Shown here piece after piece: positions 1 through 9,300 of a stretch of DNA of 23,712 nt. Within the stretch, counting starts at the first letter, position 1, and the number at the start of each line of letters is the position of its first letter. The notes under the pieces are model-generated. The model was not told the origin of the DNA. It saw nothing but the letters and a program-made list of their open reading frames with translations, and searched no databases. A program made the translations under genes and the position numbers. This stretch comes from Elusimicrobium simillimum (lineage in GTDB: Bacteria; Elusimicrobiota; Elusimicrobia; Elusimicrobiales; Elusimicrobiaceae), in NCBI RefSeq assembly GCF_049639735.1, contig NZ_JBEVVA010000001.1, positions 1-23,712 on the forward strand, read 5' to 3'.

Positions 1-81
1 TTGAAATCTATAATTTTCATTTTTGTTAACACAGTTTTAAAAGTAAATATATTATAAAATTAACTTATGGAGGGGAAACAT

Positions 82-749
82 ATGTTAAAAATATTTAAAC
101 TTATTGTGGCGGCGCTTTTAATTGTAGGCGCGATTGCATGCGCTAGAAAAGAAATGCCCGCGAAAGAAAAAGAAACCCCGGCAAAACAGCAAATTGCTAA
201 TACACAGGAGAACAAAATGTACGTAAATTTAAAAACCAGTAAAGGCGATATAGTTATTGAACTTGACGCTAAAAACGCCCCTAAAACAGTGGAAAACTTT
301 GTCAAATATGTTAAAGACGGACACTACGACGGCACCATCTTTCACCGTGTTAAAAAGATTTATGGTGCAGGGCGGCGGTATGGACGCCGTATGCGCGAAC
401 GCAAAACCCGCGCCCCTATAATGAACGAGGCTAACAACGGTCTGGATAATAACAAATACACAATAGCTATGGCCCGCACCTCTGACCCGGACTCCGCCTC
501 CGCCCAGTTCTTTATCAATACCAATAATAATGATTTCCTTAACTTTAAAGCGCCACCACACAAGGCTGGGGCTACGCTGTGTTTGGTAAAGTTGTAAGCG
601 GGCAGAAAGTTGTTGACGCTATGCAAGCGGTTCTCACCGGCAGAAAAGGCTATCACGACGATGTGCCCGTAGAAGCCATTGTAATTGAAAAGGCGGAAGT
701 GCTGAAAATTACAAAACCGCAGCAAAGTAAGTTTTTAAAAAAAGATTAA
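82..749 (+). CDS. Cyclophilin-type peptidyl-prolyl isomerase, lipoprotein (frameshifted)
   Basis: Peptidyl-prolyl cis-trans isomerase of the cyclophilin family, probably a membrane-anchored periplasmic folding helper. I chose the ATG at 82 because GGAGGGG lies 4-5 bases upstream; the in-frame ATG at 67 would put that ribosome site inside the gene. Residues 1-20 form a signal peptide ending in a lipobox (GAIAC), followed by a Lys/Glu/Pro-rich linker and the cyclophilin domain: KTVENFVKYVKDGHYDGTIF, FHRV, ARTSDPDSASAQFFIN. The frame slips near 350-361 (an A and a T missing, restoring KDFMVQGGGMDAV), near 415 and near 555 (restoring QGWGYAVFGKVVSGQKVVD). The restored frame runs to TAA at 747-749, about 222 residues. 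A -10-like TATAAA lies at 53-58. The family call is firm; the breaks are probably sequence errors. Confidence 0.9.
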
Positions 750-755
750 CATTAT

Positions 756-784
756 AAAAGCCCGCTTAAAATAAGCGTGCTTTT
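756..784 (+). terminator. Rho-independent terminator after the cyclophilin gene
   Basis: Hairpin with CGCTTA pairing TAAGCG, extended by AAAAGC opposite GCTTTT with one mismatch, followed by a short T run. It begins 6 bases after the cyclophilin stop codon. Being A/T-flanked on both sides, it may also serve the convergent zinc-ribbon gene. Confidence 0.7.
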
Positions 785-834
785 GTCTAAAATGCTTCCC
801 CGTACTTTAGAAATTTAAGGGGTATTTTTGCCTG

Positions 835-972
835 TTATTTCTTTGGATTAGAAACTTTTTTCGCCCATATCAAACTACATGTGTTACAGCGGTATGTAAA
901 TTTGTTTTTCCCTGTTTGCTCAGGGGAAATGGTTTTATTGCACTTTTTGCAGGTATCTGTTGGAAGGCTCAT
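835..972 (-). CDS. Small zinc-ribbon protein (45 aa)
   Basis: A 45-residue ORF read leftward from ATG at 972-970 to TAA at 837-835. The protein begins MSLPTDTCKKCNK and has two cysteine pairs, CKKC near residues 8-11 and CNTC near residues 29-32, about 17 residues apart: the four-cysteine pattern of a zinc ribbon. The rest is basic (TGKNKFTYR, WAKKVSNPKK). AGGAG lies 11 bases upstream of the start. The partner or target cannot be told from sequence; such ribbons bind nucleic acid or protein. It converges on the cyclophilin gene. The intact frame, ribosome site and paired cysteines make it a likely real gene despite its size. Confidence 0.7.
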   Translation of the reverse strand: MSLPTDTCKKCNKTISPEQTGKNKFTYRCNTCSLIWAKKVSNPKK

Positions 973-1096
973 TGTTGTTTAAACTCCTATGTGTGGATGA
1001 TATATGCGGGGAAAGTTTTTCCTGCATATGGACAAAGATTATTTATTGCCATTTTTCATATATAAATATATTTTTTTGTTTGATTATATACTAAAA

Positions 1097-1198
1097 GTAG
1101 GATTTAGCGTGGCTTTTAAACAATACTTCTACCACATTTTACGCCACGCTTTGCACTCTAGAGTGCTTTAGAATAGACTATCGGTTTACGTCTTAAAT
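1097..1198. repeat. Left copy of ~100-bp boundary repeat with palindrome
   Basis: This stretch resembles 11471-11580 throughout. Shared landmarks in order: TTTTAAA, CTTCTACCACATT, CACTCTAGAGTG (here a perfect 14-bp palindrome, 1153-1166), TTTAGAATAG, TTTACGTCTTAAA. The first ~25 bases read as KVGFSVAFK, matching in pattern the IGVSFAVYFK end of the outer-membrane fragment before the right copy, so both copies include the 3' tip of a porin-like gene. The left porin tip has no open frame upstream and is a remnant. The two copies are in direct orientation and enclose about 10.3 kb of accessory genes. Possible roles: recombination or attachment site, or a dispersed 3' element. Confidence 0.6.
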
Positions 1199-1274
1199 AA
1201 TACCCTCCTTCTGCTTCATAATTTTTATGCATATCTTGAGCTATAGGCCATTTTCATTTTTTGTGTTCACAAAT

Positions 1275-1318
1275 AAAGTAAACTAATAGTTTACTTTTAT
1301 ATACTAATGGTATATAAT
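1275..1318 (+). promoter_or_regulatory. Palindromic operator overlapping promoter of mipA-tetR-nitroreductase operon
   Basis: A perfect inverted repeat, AAAGTAAAC at 1275-1283 and GTTTACTTT at 1289-1297 with a 5-bp centre, is the size and shape of a TetR-family operator. Its right arm covers a weak -35 (TTTACT, 1290-1295), 17 bp before a perfect -10, TATAAT at 1313-1318. The TetR-family gene lies in the operon driven by this promoter, so autorepression is the natural reading (inference). Transcription would start near 1325, the first base of the ATG, so the first gene may be translated without a leader. Confidence 0.65.
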
Positions 1319-1324
1319 ATTATC

Positions 1325-2063
1325 ATGAACACACTAAAAATAAAAAAAACAGCGCTAAGCACAGTTTTATGTTTAGCTATAGCTGCAGTTAATGCTAATG
1401 CTTTTTCTGCCGGGGCGGGGGATATTTCCAATACAGTCCGTATAATAATGAAAGTTATAATTTTTACCCCATTCCGGTAGTTAAATATGATTCAAAATAT
1501 TTATACTTAAACAGCCCTTACGCGGGGTTCATATTTTTAAGACAGAAGGCTTTGAGTTAAACCTGCAGGGTGAATACACTACCTTAAATTTTAAGGCTAA
1601 AGACCACAACTCAAATATGCGTTATTTAGATAACAGATACGCTGCAATAACAGCGGGCTGGAAAGTATTGCGGGGAAAATACGGTATAGTTAAGCTCAAT
1701 TTCGGCAGATGCATTGGGCAACTCCGGCTTTCAGGGCAAAGCTTCTTATATGCTTATGCAAAATATCGGCAAAAGTATAGTTATATTTCCGGAGGCGGGG
1801 CTTAGATACTACTCAAACAAGCACAACCGTTATTTTTTTGGTGTTTCGCAGGAGGAAAGCCTAAATACAGGCTTTAACCAATATTCACCTTCTGCCTCCA
1901 TAACTCCTTATGTTGGTGTGTCGGCTGTTGTCTCTATTAATAAAAATGTAAAATCCGTATTAATGGGGCACTACGGATACTTCCTTCAAAAATTAAGGAC
2001 AGCCCGATAGTGGACAAAGATAAAGAATTAAGTTTTTATATAAATTTAACATATGAGTTTTAA
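1325..2063 (+). CDS. MipA/OmpV family outer-membrane protein (frameshifted)
   Basis: Outer-membrane beta-barrel of the MipA/OmpV family. It begins MNTLKIKKTALS with a signal peptide ending about ANAFS. The restored protein has alternating barrel strands (YFQYSPYNNESYNFYPIPV, GFELNLQGEY, ITAGWKVLRGKYG, SIVIFPEAGLRYYS) and the family's closing pattern, SPIVDKDKELSFYINLTYEF, ending in an aromatic residue as expected for barrel assembly. YFFGVSQEESL also fits the family. The frame slips near 1430, 1530, 1712 and 1992; the restored length is about 246 residues, normal for MipA/OmpV. There is no ribosome site before the ATG, which sits at the predicted transcription start. The TetR-family gene begins 8 bases after the stop. 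Its substrate or signal is unknown. Confidence 0.8.
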
Positions 2064-2071
2064 GGATAAAT

Positions 2072-2712
2072 ATGACAAAACAAAAAATTAGAGAAGCAAA
2101 AAGAAATGTTGTTATTGAAAGTATTATAGATATTGCGCAAACGCTTTTTTTCTCAAAAGGCTATGAGGCAACCACTATTGATGAAATAGCAGCGCACACA
2201 AACCTGACAAAAAGACAATATACACATATCTTGACAGCAAAGAAGAGATTTATGACAGAGTGGCAATGCGCGGTTATAAAAAACTGCATGAATATTTGCT
2301 GGGTATTGAAAATAAAAATAAAGACCCGCAAAAGGAACTGGTTGATTTTTTTGAAAAAGCATTTGAGTTTGCGCAAAAGCATGCAGGGTATACGCAAATA
2401 ATAACGCAATACCATGTTCGTATAAATAATAAAATTTTGGACAATCCTTCGTATAAAATTATAAATGATATGGATAATGACATTTTTAACATATTGGAAA
2501 ATGTGCTTGCAAAAGGCGTTAAGCAGGGGGTGTTTAAAAATAATCTTGATATTAAAATAACATCAGCTTATTTTACGTCGCTTTATATGGGTACGCTTGA
2601 TATGGTTTATAATAAAGCGCACTACCTTAAAAGCAGAAAGGTAACCCCCAAACAACTTATTGCCAAAAGTATAGAGTTGGCTGTATCCTCGGTCAAAAGA
2701 GATGGGATATGA
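2072..2712 (+). CDS. TetR/AcrR-family transcriptional regulator (frameshifted once)
   Basis: DNA-binding repressor of the TetR family. Residues about 12-55 hold the typical N-terminal domain: SIIDIAQTLFFSKGYEATTI, then DEIAAHTNLTKR as first part of the helix-turn-helix, then TIYTYLDSKEEIYDRV once a missing base near 2214-2217 is restored. The rest is an all-helical ligand-binding domain of about 160 residues, total about 213, normal for the family. The stop overlaps the nitroreductase start in ATGA (2709-2712), so the two are translationally coupled. Likely operator: the inverted repeat at 1275-1297. The inducer is unknown; with a porin and a nitroreductase in the same operon, a small toxic or electrophilic compound is a reasonable guess. 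Confidence 0.88.
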
Positions 2713-3773
2713 AATTTAAATATATATCCGCCCTGGTTTTAGCTGTATTTATTTTTGCCTGCAAAGATATTGCGATAGAAAAAGACCTCAAAACTGCACA
2801 GAATTTAAATGAAGATTTAAAAAATGTTCTCTACTACGCGTCCTTAGCGCCAAGCGGGCATAATACGCAAATGTGGCAGGTTGTTGTTAACGATAATGAA
2901 TGGCTGGTAAAGTTGGATTCGCGCCTTTTAAAAGAAGTGGACCCGCAAGGCCGGGAATCGTTAATATCAATAGGCACTTTTATTGAAAACATGCGCTTAG
3001 CATTTAACGCATATGGATATAAAACAGATTTACTAATCAGCAATGGTCCTTTTGATATTATTGCAAACCCCGTTATAGCACAAATAAAATTTGAGGAATA
3101 CAACACACTTTTACCAAATAAAGAAATGCTGGAAATAATGGAAAAACGCCATACAGATAAGCGTAATTTTCTTCCCGTTGCGGTGGATAATGATATTGTC
3201 GCCTCTCTTAAAAACGAGTTTAGCGGAAATTTGTTGTATTTCCCCAAAGGAAGCAGAGAATATAAATATATTAAAGAAAACACTTATAAAGCAAATGAGA
3301 CGCAAATGTTTTCAACAAATAAAGCGGACGAACTTGCAAAGTGGCTTAGATTTTCAAATAAAGAAGCTGTTGCTTTGGCAGACGGCCTTCCCGCGGAACA
3401 ATTGGGAATTAAAGGCGTTAAAAAGTTTTTTACTATCTTATTATGAATAGAGAAAAAGCTAAAAGCAAAAAATTTGCTGAACAAGGCTTAAAAATGACGG
3501 CTGAAAAACTTGAAAATTGCGCGGGTTTCTTTGTTATCTTAGGCCGGTGATACGGATACAGAGTTTGTGCGCGCTGGGTATAAGAATGGAATCGTTTTGG
3601 CTTAAAGCCACCCAAGCAGGCGTTCTCTCTTCATCCCATGAGCCAAATATTGGAAGAAGATGGATATAAAGAAAAATTAGAAAATGAGTTGAATGCAAAC
3701 ACACCTGTACAAATGGTATTTCGTGCGGGTATGTAAAAAATTATGGTAAAAACAATAAAATCAGAGGCGATAA
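2709..3773 (+). CDS. Acg-like nitroreductase-family lipoprotein (frameshifted)
   Basis: Flavin-dependent nitroreductase-fold protein of the Acg type. It starts MKFKYISALVLAVFIFAC, a lipoprotein signal peptide. The domain has LYYASLAPSGHNTQMWQ, the FMN-contacting APSxHNxQPW-like motif (M replaces the usual P), then DPQGRESLISIGTFIENM and MEKRHTDKRNFLPVAVD, both typical of Acg-like proteins. The frame slips near 3430 (restoring FYYLIMNREKAKSKKFAEQG), near 3542, 3570 and 3610 (GDTDTEFVRAGIRMESFWLK, then GVSLHPMSQILEE) and near 3730 (VFRAGYVKNYGKNNKIR). The end is uncertain: 3736 in the frame before the last slip, about 3773 after it. The start overlaps the TetR-family stop by 4 bases. Whether it has reductase activity cannot be told. 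Confidence 0.75.
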
Positions 3774-4021
3774 AGCAATTTATTGTTTACTAAAAAACAG
3801 AAAAAAGCAAATAAGAAACAGGGTGAAAAAGCCCGCTTAATATAAGAGGTTTTATCTTTTAAAATGACTCCACGTATGAGTATGATACAAAAGAACCATG
3901 CTTTCGAAGTAATGTTCTTTCACATGCTCAAGGGCCCCGTGGATAAATTAAGCAGCCTTGTTACGTATGCCTGCGGCCTTGTATAGCATTGCTAAAGAAC
4001 AATTTATGCTAAAATAATTAC
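3774..4021. other. Intergenic region with degenerate terminator and pilin promoter
   Basis: No gene seen. About 3825-3860 is a decayed-looking relative of the terminators at 756 and 4548: AAAAAGCCCGCTTA, then an imperfect complementary arm and a T-rich tail. The last 40 bases carry promoter-like A/T boxes (TATGCT 4005-4010, TAAAAT 4010-4015, TTGCTA 3989-3994 with poor spacing) just before the pilin ATG, which lacks a visible ribosome site. Confidence 0.4.
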
Positions 4022-4453
4022 ATGAAAAAAGGCTTCACATTAATAGAGTTATTGGTAGTTGTTTTAATTATAGGAGTGCTTGCAGCTATAGCGGTTCCGC
4101 AATACCAAAAGAGTGTATGGAAGAGTAAGGCGGTACAATTGCGGACTCTTAGCACCCAACTGGCCCAATCAAGGGAAAGATATTTTCTGGGAGCAGGAAA
4201 CACGCCACAAGTTTTGATGATATAGATGTTCGTTCCATCGCTTACCAATGTTGGTACAGTTAAGGCGGGCGCAGGATTAAACACGCTTGCCGCGTATAAC
4301 GATGATATTGAACTTATTTTTATGACTTATGGTAATTCAAAATATCTTTCTATGGCTTTGTTTAAAACGGGTCCTTATAAAGGATCGGGCTTTGGTTACT
4401 CCCATATAGACCATCAAAATGTGTGTGTAAATGGTTCCGGAACTATTGTATAA
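4022..4453 (+). CDS. Type IV prepilin / pseudopilin-like protein (frameshifted)
   Basis: Type IV pilin-like protein. It starts MKKGFTLIELLVVVLIIGVL: a 4-residue basic leader, a prepilin peptidase site (G/F), Glu at +5 and a hydrophobic N-terminal helix for membrane storage and filament assembly. Next comes VPQYQKSVWKSKAVQLRTLS, the usual alpha-helix start. The frame slips near 4200-4225; the remainder (GTVKAGAGLNTLAAYND to VCVNGSGTIV) is a short globular domain with one Cys. About 140 residues in all, against 161 for the intact homologue at 11988. A bidirectional terminator follows at 4548. Function in twitching, uptake or secretion cannot be assigned; no pilus assembly genes are nearby. Confidence 0.82.
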
Positions 4454-4547
4454 AAGTTCAAGGATTGAAATATAACAGAATTAATAACTGACCGGCACGG
4501 GATTGATAGCTTATCCTATTTAGCTTTTATATTTAAGATGCATCCAA

Positions 4548-4577
4548 AAAAGCCCGTTCTTTTTAGAACGGGCTTTT
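4548..4577 (+). terminator. Strong bidirectional terminator between pilin and HEPN genes
   Basis: Perfect 13-bp stem AAAAGCCCGTTCT / AGAACGGGCTTTT with a TTTT loop. It sits between the pilin stop (4453) and the convergent stop of the HEPN-type gene (4611), with A and T runs on either side, so it can stop transcription from both. Confidence 0.85.
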
Positions 4578-4610
4578 CTCTTTTGAAATGGCTCCTCTGC
4601 TTCAGAAATT

Positions 4611-5270
4611 TTATGAGTACTTGAGAGAGGCTAAGTTAGAATTCCCACGTAACATTTGTTCTAGGCGGGCATTGACCTCGTTATTTTTGTTTGCTGATCT
4701 CGCTGCATTATTTATTGCTTTCCAATATTCCTGAGATAAAAAGATGGCAATATCTCGTGCCTCTGTGAAAAAGGTTGGTATGGTGCGGAATGTAATCATA
4801 TATAATTGCTCTAAAATATTCATACTCGTAGAAACTATGTGCATGAAATCTTTGTAATAGCACATAACTCATCTTCATAGTTGATATTATGACAATATGA
4901 ATCTCGAAAAGCTTTCATGCGTTTTGTATGCTCAGAGTTGAATAATTTATCAAAATCCCCAGAAACATATGCTTTTTCTTTTTCTGAAAGTAATAAAAAT
5001 CTGGTTTTGTGACCAATTTTACGATTGATTGAATCGTAATTTTATCATTACCTTTACCAGCAGGCTCTATTAGTTTTCTCACAGACAGGGTCGCTCGTTG
5101 GCGTATGGCATAAAAAGTGTATAAATAGACCTGAGTGTGCTGATTTTTATGTTTATATGCTACTGGAAACATAAACATATGTGTATCAATAAATGCCTGG
5201 ACTGTGGCACTGCAAGAATTTTTAATTGACGTTCTAGTTCTTTATGATATTTTTCTTGAAGTGTGTTCAT
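4611..5270 (-). CDS. HEPN-domain protein, AbiU2-like candidate (frameshifted)
   Basis: Leftward gene starting MNTLQEKYHKELERQL. Restored frame slips lie near 5219 (run of A), 5000-5030 and 4862. The restored protein is about 220 residues and mostly helical. Its mid part contains RMKAFRDSYCHNINYEDE, an R-x4-H motif (RDSYCH) followed by Asn: the signature of HEPN RNases, and the layout (RDxxxHN after a long helix) recalls AbiU2-type abortive-infection proteins. Earlier it has FIDTHMFMFPVAYKHKN and YAIRQRATLSVRKLIEP; a C-terminal helix bundle follows (SMNILEQLYMITFR). It is AT-rich, unlike core genes here, and divergent from the SIR2 gene. It could be an RNase effector or a structural HEPN protein. 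The domain call is mine from the motif, not a search. Confidence 0.55.
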
Positions 5271-5356
5271 GATTTGGTTAACCGTTATGTTTTATTGATT
5301 ATTGTATCTATTCCTTTTGAAGTCCAATTAATGACATTATAATTCTTTTAGCTATA
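5271..5356. promoter_or_regulatory. Divergent promoter region between HEPN and SIR2 genes
   Basis: An 86-bp AT-rich gap between two outward-facing genes. Rightward: TATAAT at 5338-5343 with TTTTGA 17 bp upstream (5315-5320). Leftward: a TTGGAC box and a TACAAT box 15 bp apart can be read on the minus strand. Neither start codon has a convincing ribosome site. The overlap suggests joint control of the two units. Confidence 0.45.
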
Positions 5357-6312
5357 ATGTGGAAAAGAATGATCAAAATATCTAAAGTGCCAAAAATACC
5401 ACTATTAAAAAAAGAACTCGTGAGGGAAATACTCAAAGGGAATGTAATTGCTTTTATAGGGGCTGGATTTTCTATGGTAGGAGGGGGACCGTCTTGGTTG
5501 AAACTTGCCCATTCTTATGTAGATAAACTACTAAAATCGAGGTCATTAGTTATGGCGAGTCAATTGCTCTTAAAAAATTAAAGATAATCGAAAGCTTATT
5601 ACTATTTGTATCAATAAGGATATAAATAGAATTCTTACTTTGAGAGAATTCTTAAATAAAGAAGAATGTTATGACAAGTGTAAAGAGCTAGAGGAAATGT
5701 GCTTTGATTTATGTCGCTTGCAATGTGGTATGATAACCACTAATTATGATAATGTTTGGCTGGCGTGCATAATAGTGCTAGACCTGAATTCTCTAGCAAA
5801 AAACCTTTTGTTGTAAATCGTGAAACAAGCTTTCAAAGCTTCCTAGAAGACCCCAAAAACAAAGTTTTTCATTTGCATGGGCACATTGATGATGAGGGGA
5901 CCATTCTCACTACGAGTGAATACATGAAATTTTATAAAACAGATGGTCCTGGCAGAGCTTACTTGTCCGACCTGTTTTCCTCCAAAACTATTCTATTTAT
6001 AGGGTTTGGAATTGAAGAGTTTGAAATAATGGAGCATGTTCATGTATTTAGTCGTCCTGGAAAAAGAAAACATTATGCTCTGTTTTCATATTTAGAAGGA
6101 GATCCCGATTCCTATTTATTGAAGGAATATAAGGAGTATTATAAAAATGTTTTGGCATAGAGATTATTGAATATAATATTTCCAAAACAGGATATGACTT
6201 AATGGCAAAAATTTTAAATGTCTGGGCCAATAAAATAGAGGGTGAAAAAACAAAAAAAACAGCCGATGATGATGAAAAAATTCTTCAACTTTTCGAGAAG
6301 GGTGTTGTATGA
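5357..6312 (+). CDS. SIR2-like domain protein, candidate NAD-consuming effector (frameshifted)
   Basis: Stand-alone SIR2-fold protein of about 318 residues. In order: NVIAFIGAGFSMVGGGPSW, the GAGxS NAD-binding loop; MITTNYDN with the conserved Asn; KVFHLHGHIDDEGTILTTSE with the catalytic-type His (LHGHID); ILFIGFGIEEFEIMEHV, the GFG loop closing the Rossmann fold. This is the order in bacterial SIR2_2-type defence enzymes, which degrade NAD upon infection; here that activity is inferred. The frame slips near 5545-5580, 5610, 5753 and 6155. Start is 5357 or the in-frame ATG at 5369, which has GGAAAAG just upstream. The stop overlaps the next ATG as ATGA (6309-6312), so the two proteins are coupled and probably interact. 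Low GC suggests acquisition by transfer. Confidence 0.85.
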
Positions 6313-9300
6313 GCGATAAATTAACGAATGAAGATATAAAAAAATCTTAATTCTTATTAAAGATGTTAAATATAGACGTGATTTCCTTATTACGGCTAAT
6401 AATCCTATATTTCTACAGCCTTTATATAAGAATGGTTTTTTTGATCCCCAAACACTTTTAGATGATAAAGATATGGGTGGTTTCCTATCTTCTTTCTATA
6501 TTCAGCGACACTTGCCTTAAGAGATAAAAAAGATAAGTTTACGGCGTTGCAAATTCAAGAATATACTTATTGGTGGTAAAAATAATAAAGGAACTATATA
6601 AATTTGTTTTTGAATCATCAAAAGCACAAAACTCAACAGATAAAAGGACATCAATAATAATAAAAACTATTGAAACAGTATCTTTGATAGATCCAACATA
6701 TATAGACTCGGAATTGAGGGAGTGCATCTCACAACTTATTGGCTTGTACGATAAACAGGACTTTTGGTTCTACTCCATTGTTAAGCTTTTTGATGCTTCA
6801 ATGGAAAAGAAAGACATAAAAACGGCCCAAACAATACTTCTTTCATTTGTTGCACATACGTTCACAAGGAATAAGGATATAATTCTTAACAATAACGGTT
6901 ATTCTTATATGCAGGATAGAATAACGGGTGAAGAAGACATTCACTCACTATTTAGTGATGATTTTCTTATTAGATTATTAGAGCTTGTTGAACAACTAAC
7001 TATTCGCGACAACTATAAGTTAGATAAGAAAGAATTTCTTTTGGATATCTCCATTCATAATAATTATAACCTTTCTGTTAGAGTTGACGCTAGCGAGAAG
7101 AACACTTCTTTTGTTATTAAAAATACCCCATTTATCCAAAATGAACTATTCAAGAAAAATATCTATAAGCATCTAGAAAAATTAAATATAGGTAAAGATC
7201 TTTCTAATGATATAGTGGAAACTCTTTTCTATTTATACTTTGGTCCTCTATGGAATAAGTATAATTTTTTAATACTGGACTCTTTTTTTAATGAAAAGGA
7301 CAATGACTATTCTGACGCGTATGATAATATTATCAAAATGATAGCCAAACAGCTTCTCTTAAAGGCTCAAAAAATGACCGTGTCAAGATTTAAAGATATA
7401 TATATATCAAAACTAAATAATTTCAAGGAAGATATTTTTAAAAGAATATTACTTTATATTTATGGTAGTAGTTTCTCTTCCTATAGAGAGGATTTATTTA
7501 TTTATTTGAGAGAAAATGCTGGTTTATTATTTGCCAATAGCTATTATGAGGCCGAGCTTCATGGCGTATTAGAAAAAAATGTTCTTAATTTGAACGCAAC
7601 AGAAAGAAAAGAAATAGAGGATATTATTATAGGGGGCCATATTACCCACACGACAAGGGTAATAAACGTTATAAGAGATATTTTGAAAAAAAGTGGTATT
7701 CAACTTTAAAAAAACTACCATATTTTTCTGCTAAATATGAAAACTATAGTGACTTGGAGCAAGAACATTTTAATTTTAATTCCATTACCTTTAGAACATA
7801 TACACCTAAATCTCCAATTTCAGAACAGGAGTTATTCACAATGTTTCAGAATGAGCCGGCATCAATTGTGGGGTATGTGAACGATTTTCTAGATAAGTTT
7901 AATAGTGACGATTCTTCTGTGCATATAACTGATGAAAAGCCTACTGCTGAAGGGTTGGGTAATGTATTTAGAGATTTAGCAAAGAATAATCCTCAAATAA
8001 TTATAAAAATATAGATGCTCTTCATTTTTTATCTAGAGGTGTTATGGCGAGTATTTTTTGGGGGTTCAATGATGGCAAAAAAACTATAACTCAAGAAGAT
8101 TTTTTAACAATTCTCACCTTCCTATATAGATATATTAAAGAGGATTTGTTCTGGATTAAAGATGATGAAAAAAAACTTTATCCTGATACAGTTGTACTAC
8201 CAATGACATTCTTCTTATCCTCTAAAATAAATGAAATTGAGTTAGTGGTAATTAATACATATGAACTTTTTTCAAAAATACTCAAATATCTATATTCTAA
8301 AAATAGAGGCTATAATTATTTGATTAATATGAAAGAAGATATTCTTACAGGGGCACTAAACTCTTCTTTAGGGAGGATAATAGAATTAACGATAGATGTC
8401 GCATACTCCATTAGTAAAAATAAAAATGATATTTCAGATAAGCAATCCCAGTTAAAGGGTGAATTGAAGGCAATAGTTGTGGAGGCTTTTGAAGACAAGA
8501 TTCCTGAGTTTTTCATATTTCTTGGCTATAAAGCGGCAGTTTTTTTGCAAATAGATAGAAAATGGACATTAGACATAATAAACTCATTAGATAAAGGAAC
8601 TGAGAATTGGTTTTATTTTTTCGATACATATATAACAACTCAAGGATGTTATTTAGATATGTATGACGACTTGAAGAATGATTTTCTTGTAGGGTTAAAA
8701 TCTTACAAAACACAAAAAGATAATTATAAAAAAGATTTGCCGACCATATTGCAATTTATTATTTACATAAGAAAGAGGAATTGCAAAGCGGATATATATT
8801 TAAAAATATTTTGAAAATAGCAACTGGGATGTTGTAGAAAATATAATACGCTACTTATCTTGGCTTTCAGAATATAGAGTAAATAGTAAAAAGGAAACAA
8901 AAAATGATATTTCAAAGGACGATGCTGTTTTATTTAATCATAGGATAATAGAATTTTGGAAATATTGTTATGCTGTTCTAAGTGTTAGGGATACTGAATT
9001 ATTATCAATCAAAGAGAAAGAAATTCTTGTTGATTTACTCGGCTTGGTATATAGTTTGAAAGAACTCGATGCAGCCAATAAAAATATGATTGAGTTTTCA
9101 TTGTCTTTTATTACTAAAGCTACACATGATTTTGAAGATTTGATGAAAGGTCTTATTCTAATAAGTGAACGAGAAAATGCAAAGTCAGAAGAAACAACAA
9201 TGTTAGGGGAAATTTTTCTTAACTTCATAAAGAAGCATGGAAGTGAAGACTACTTCAACTATTTTAATCAGAGCTATATTTATGATTACTTGGTCAACCA

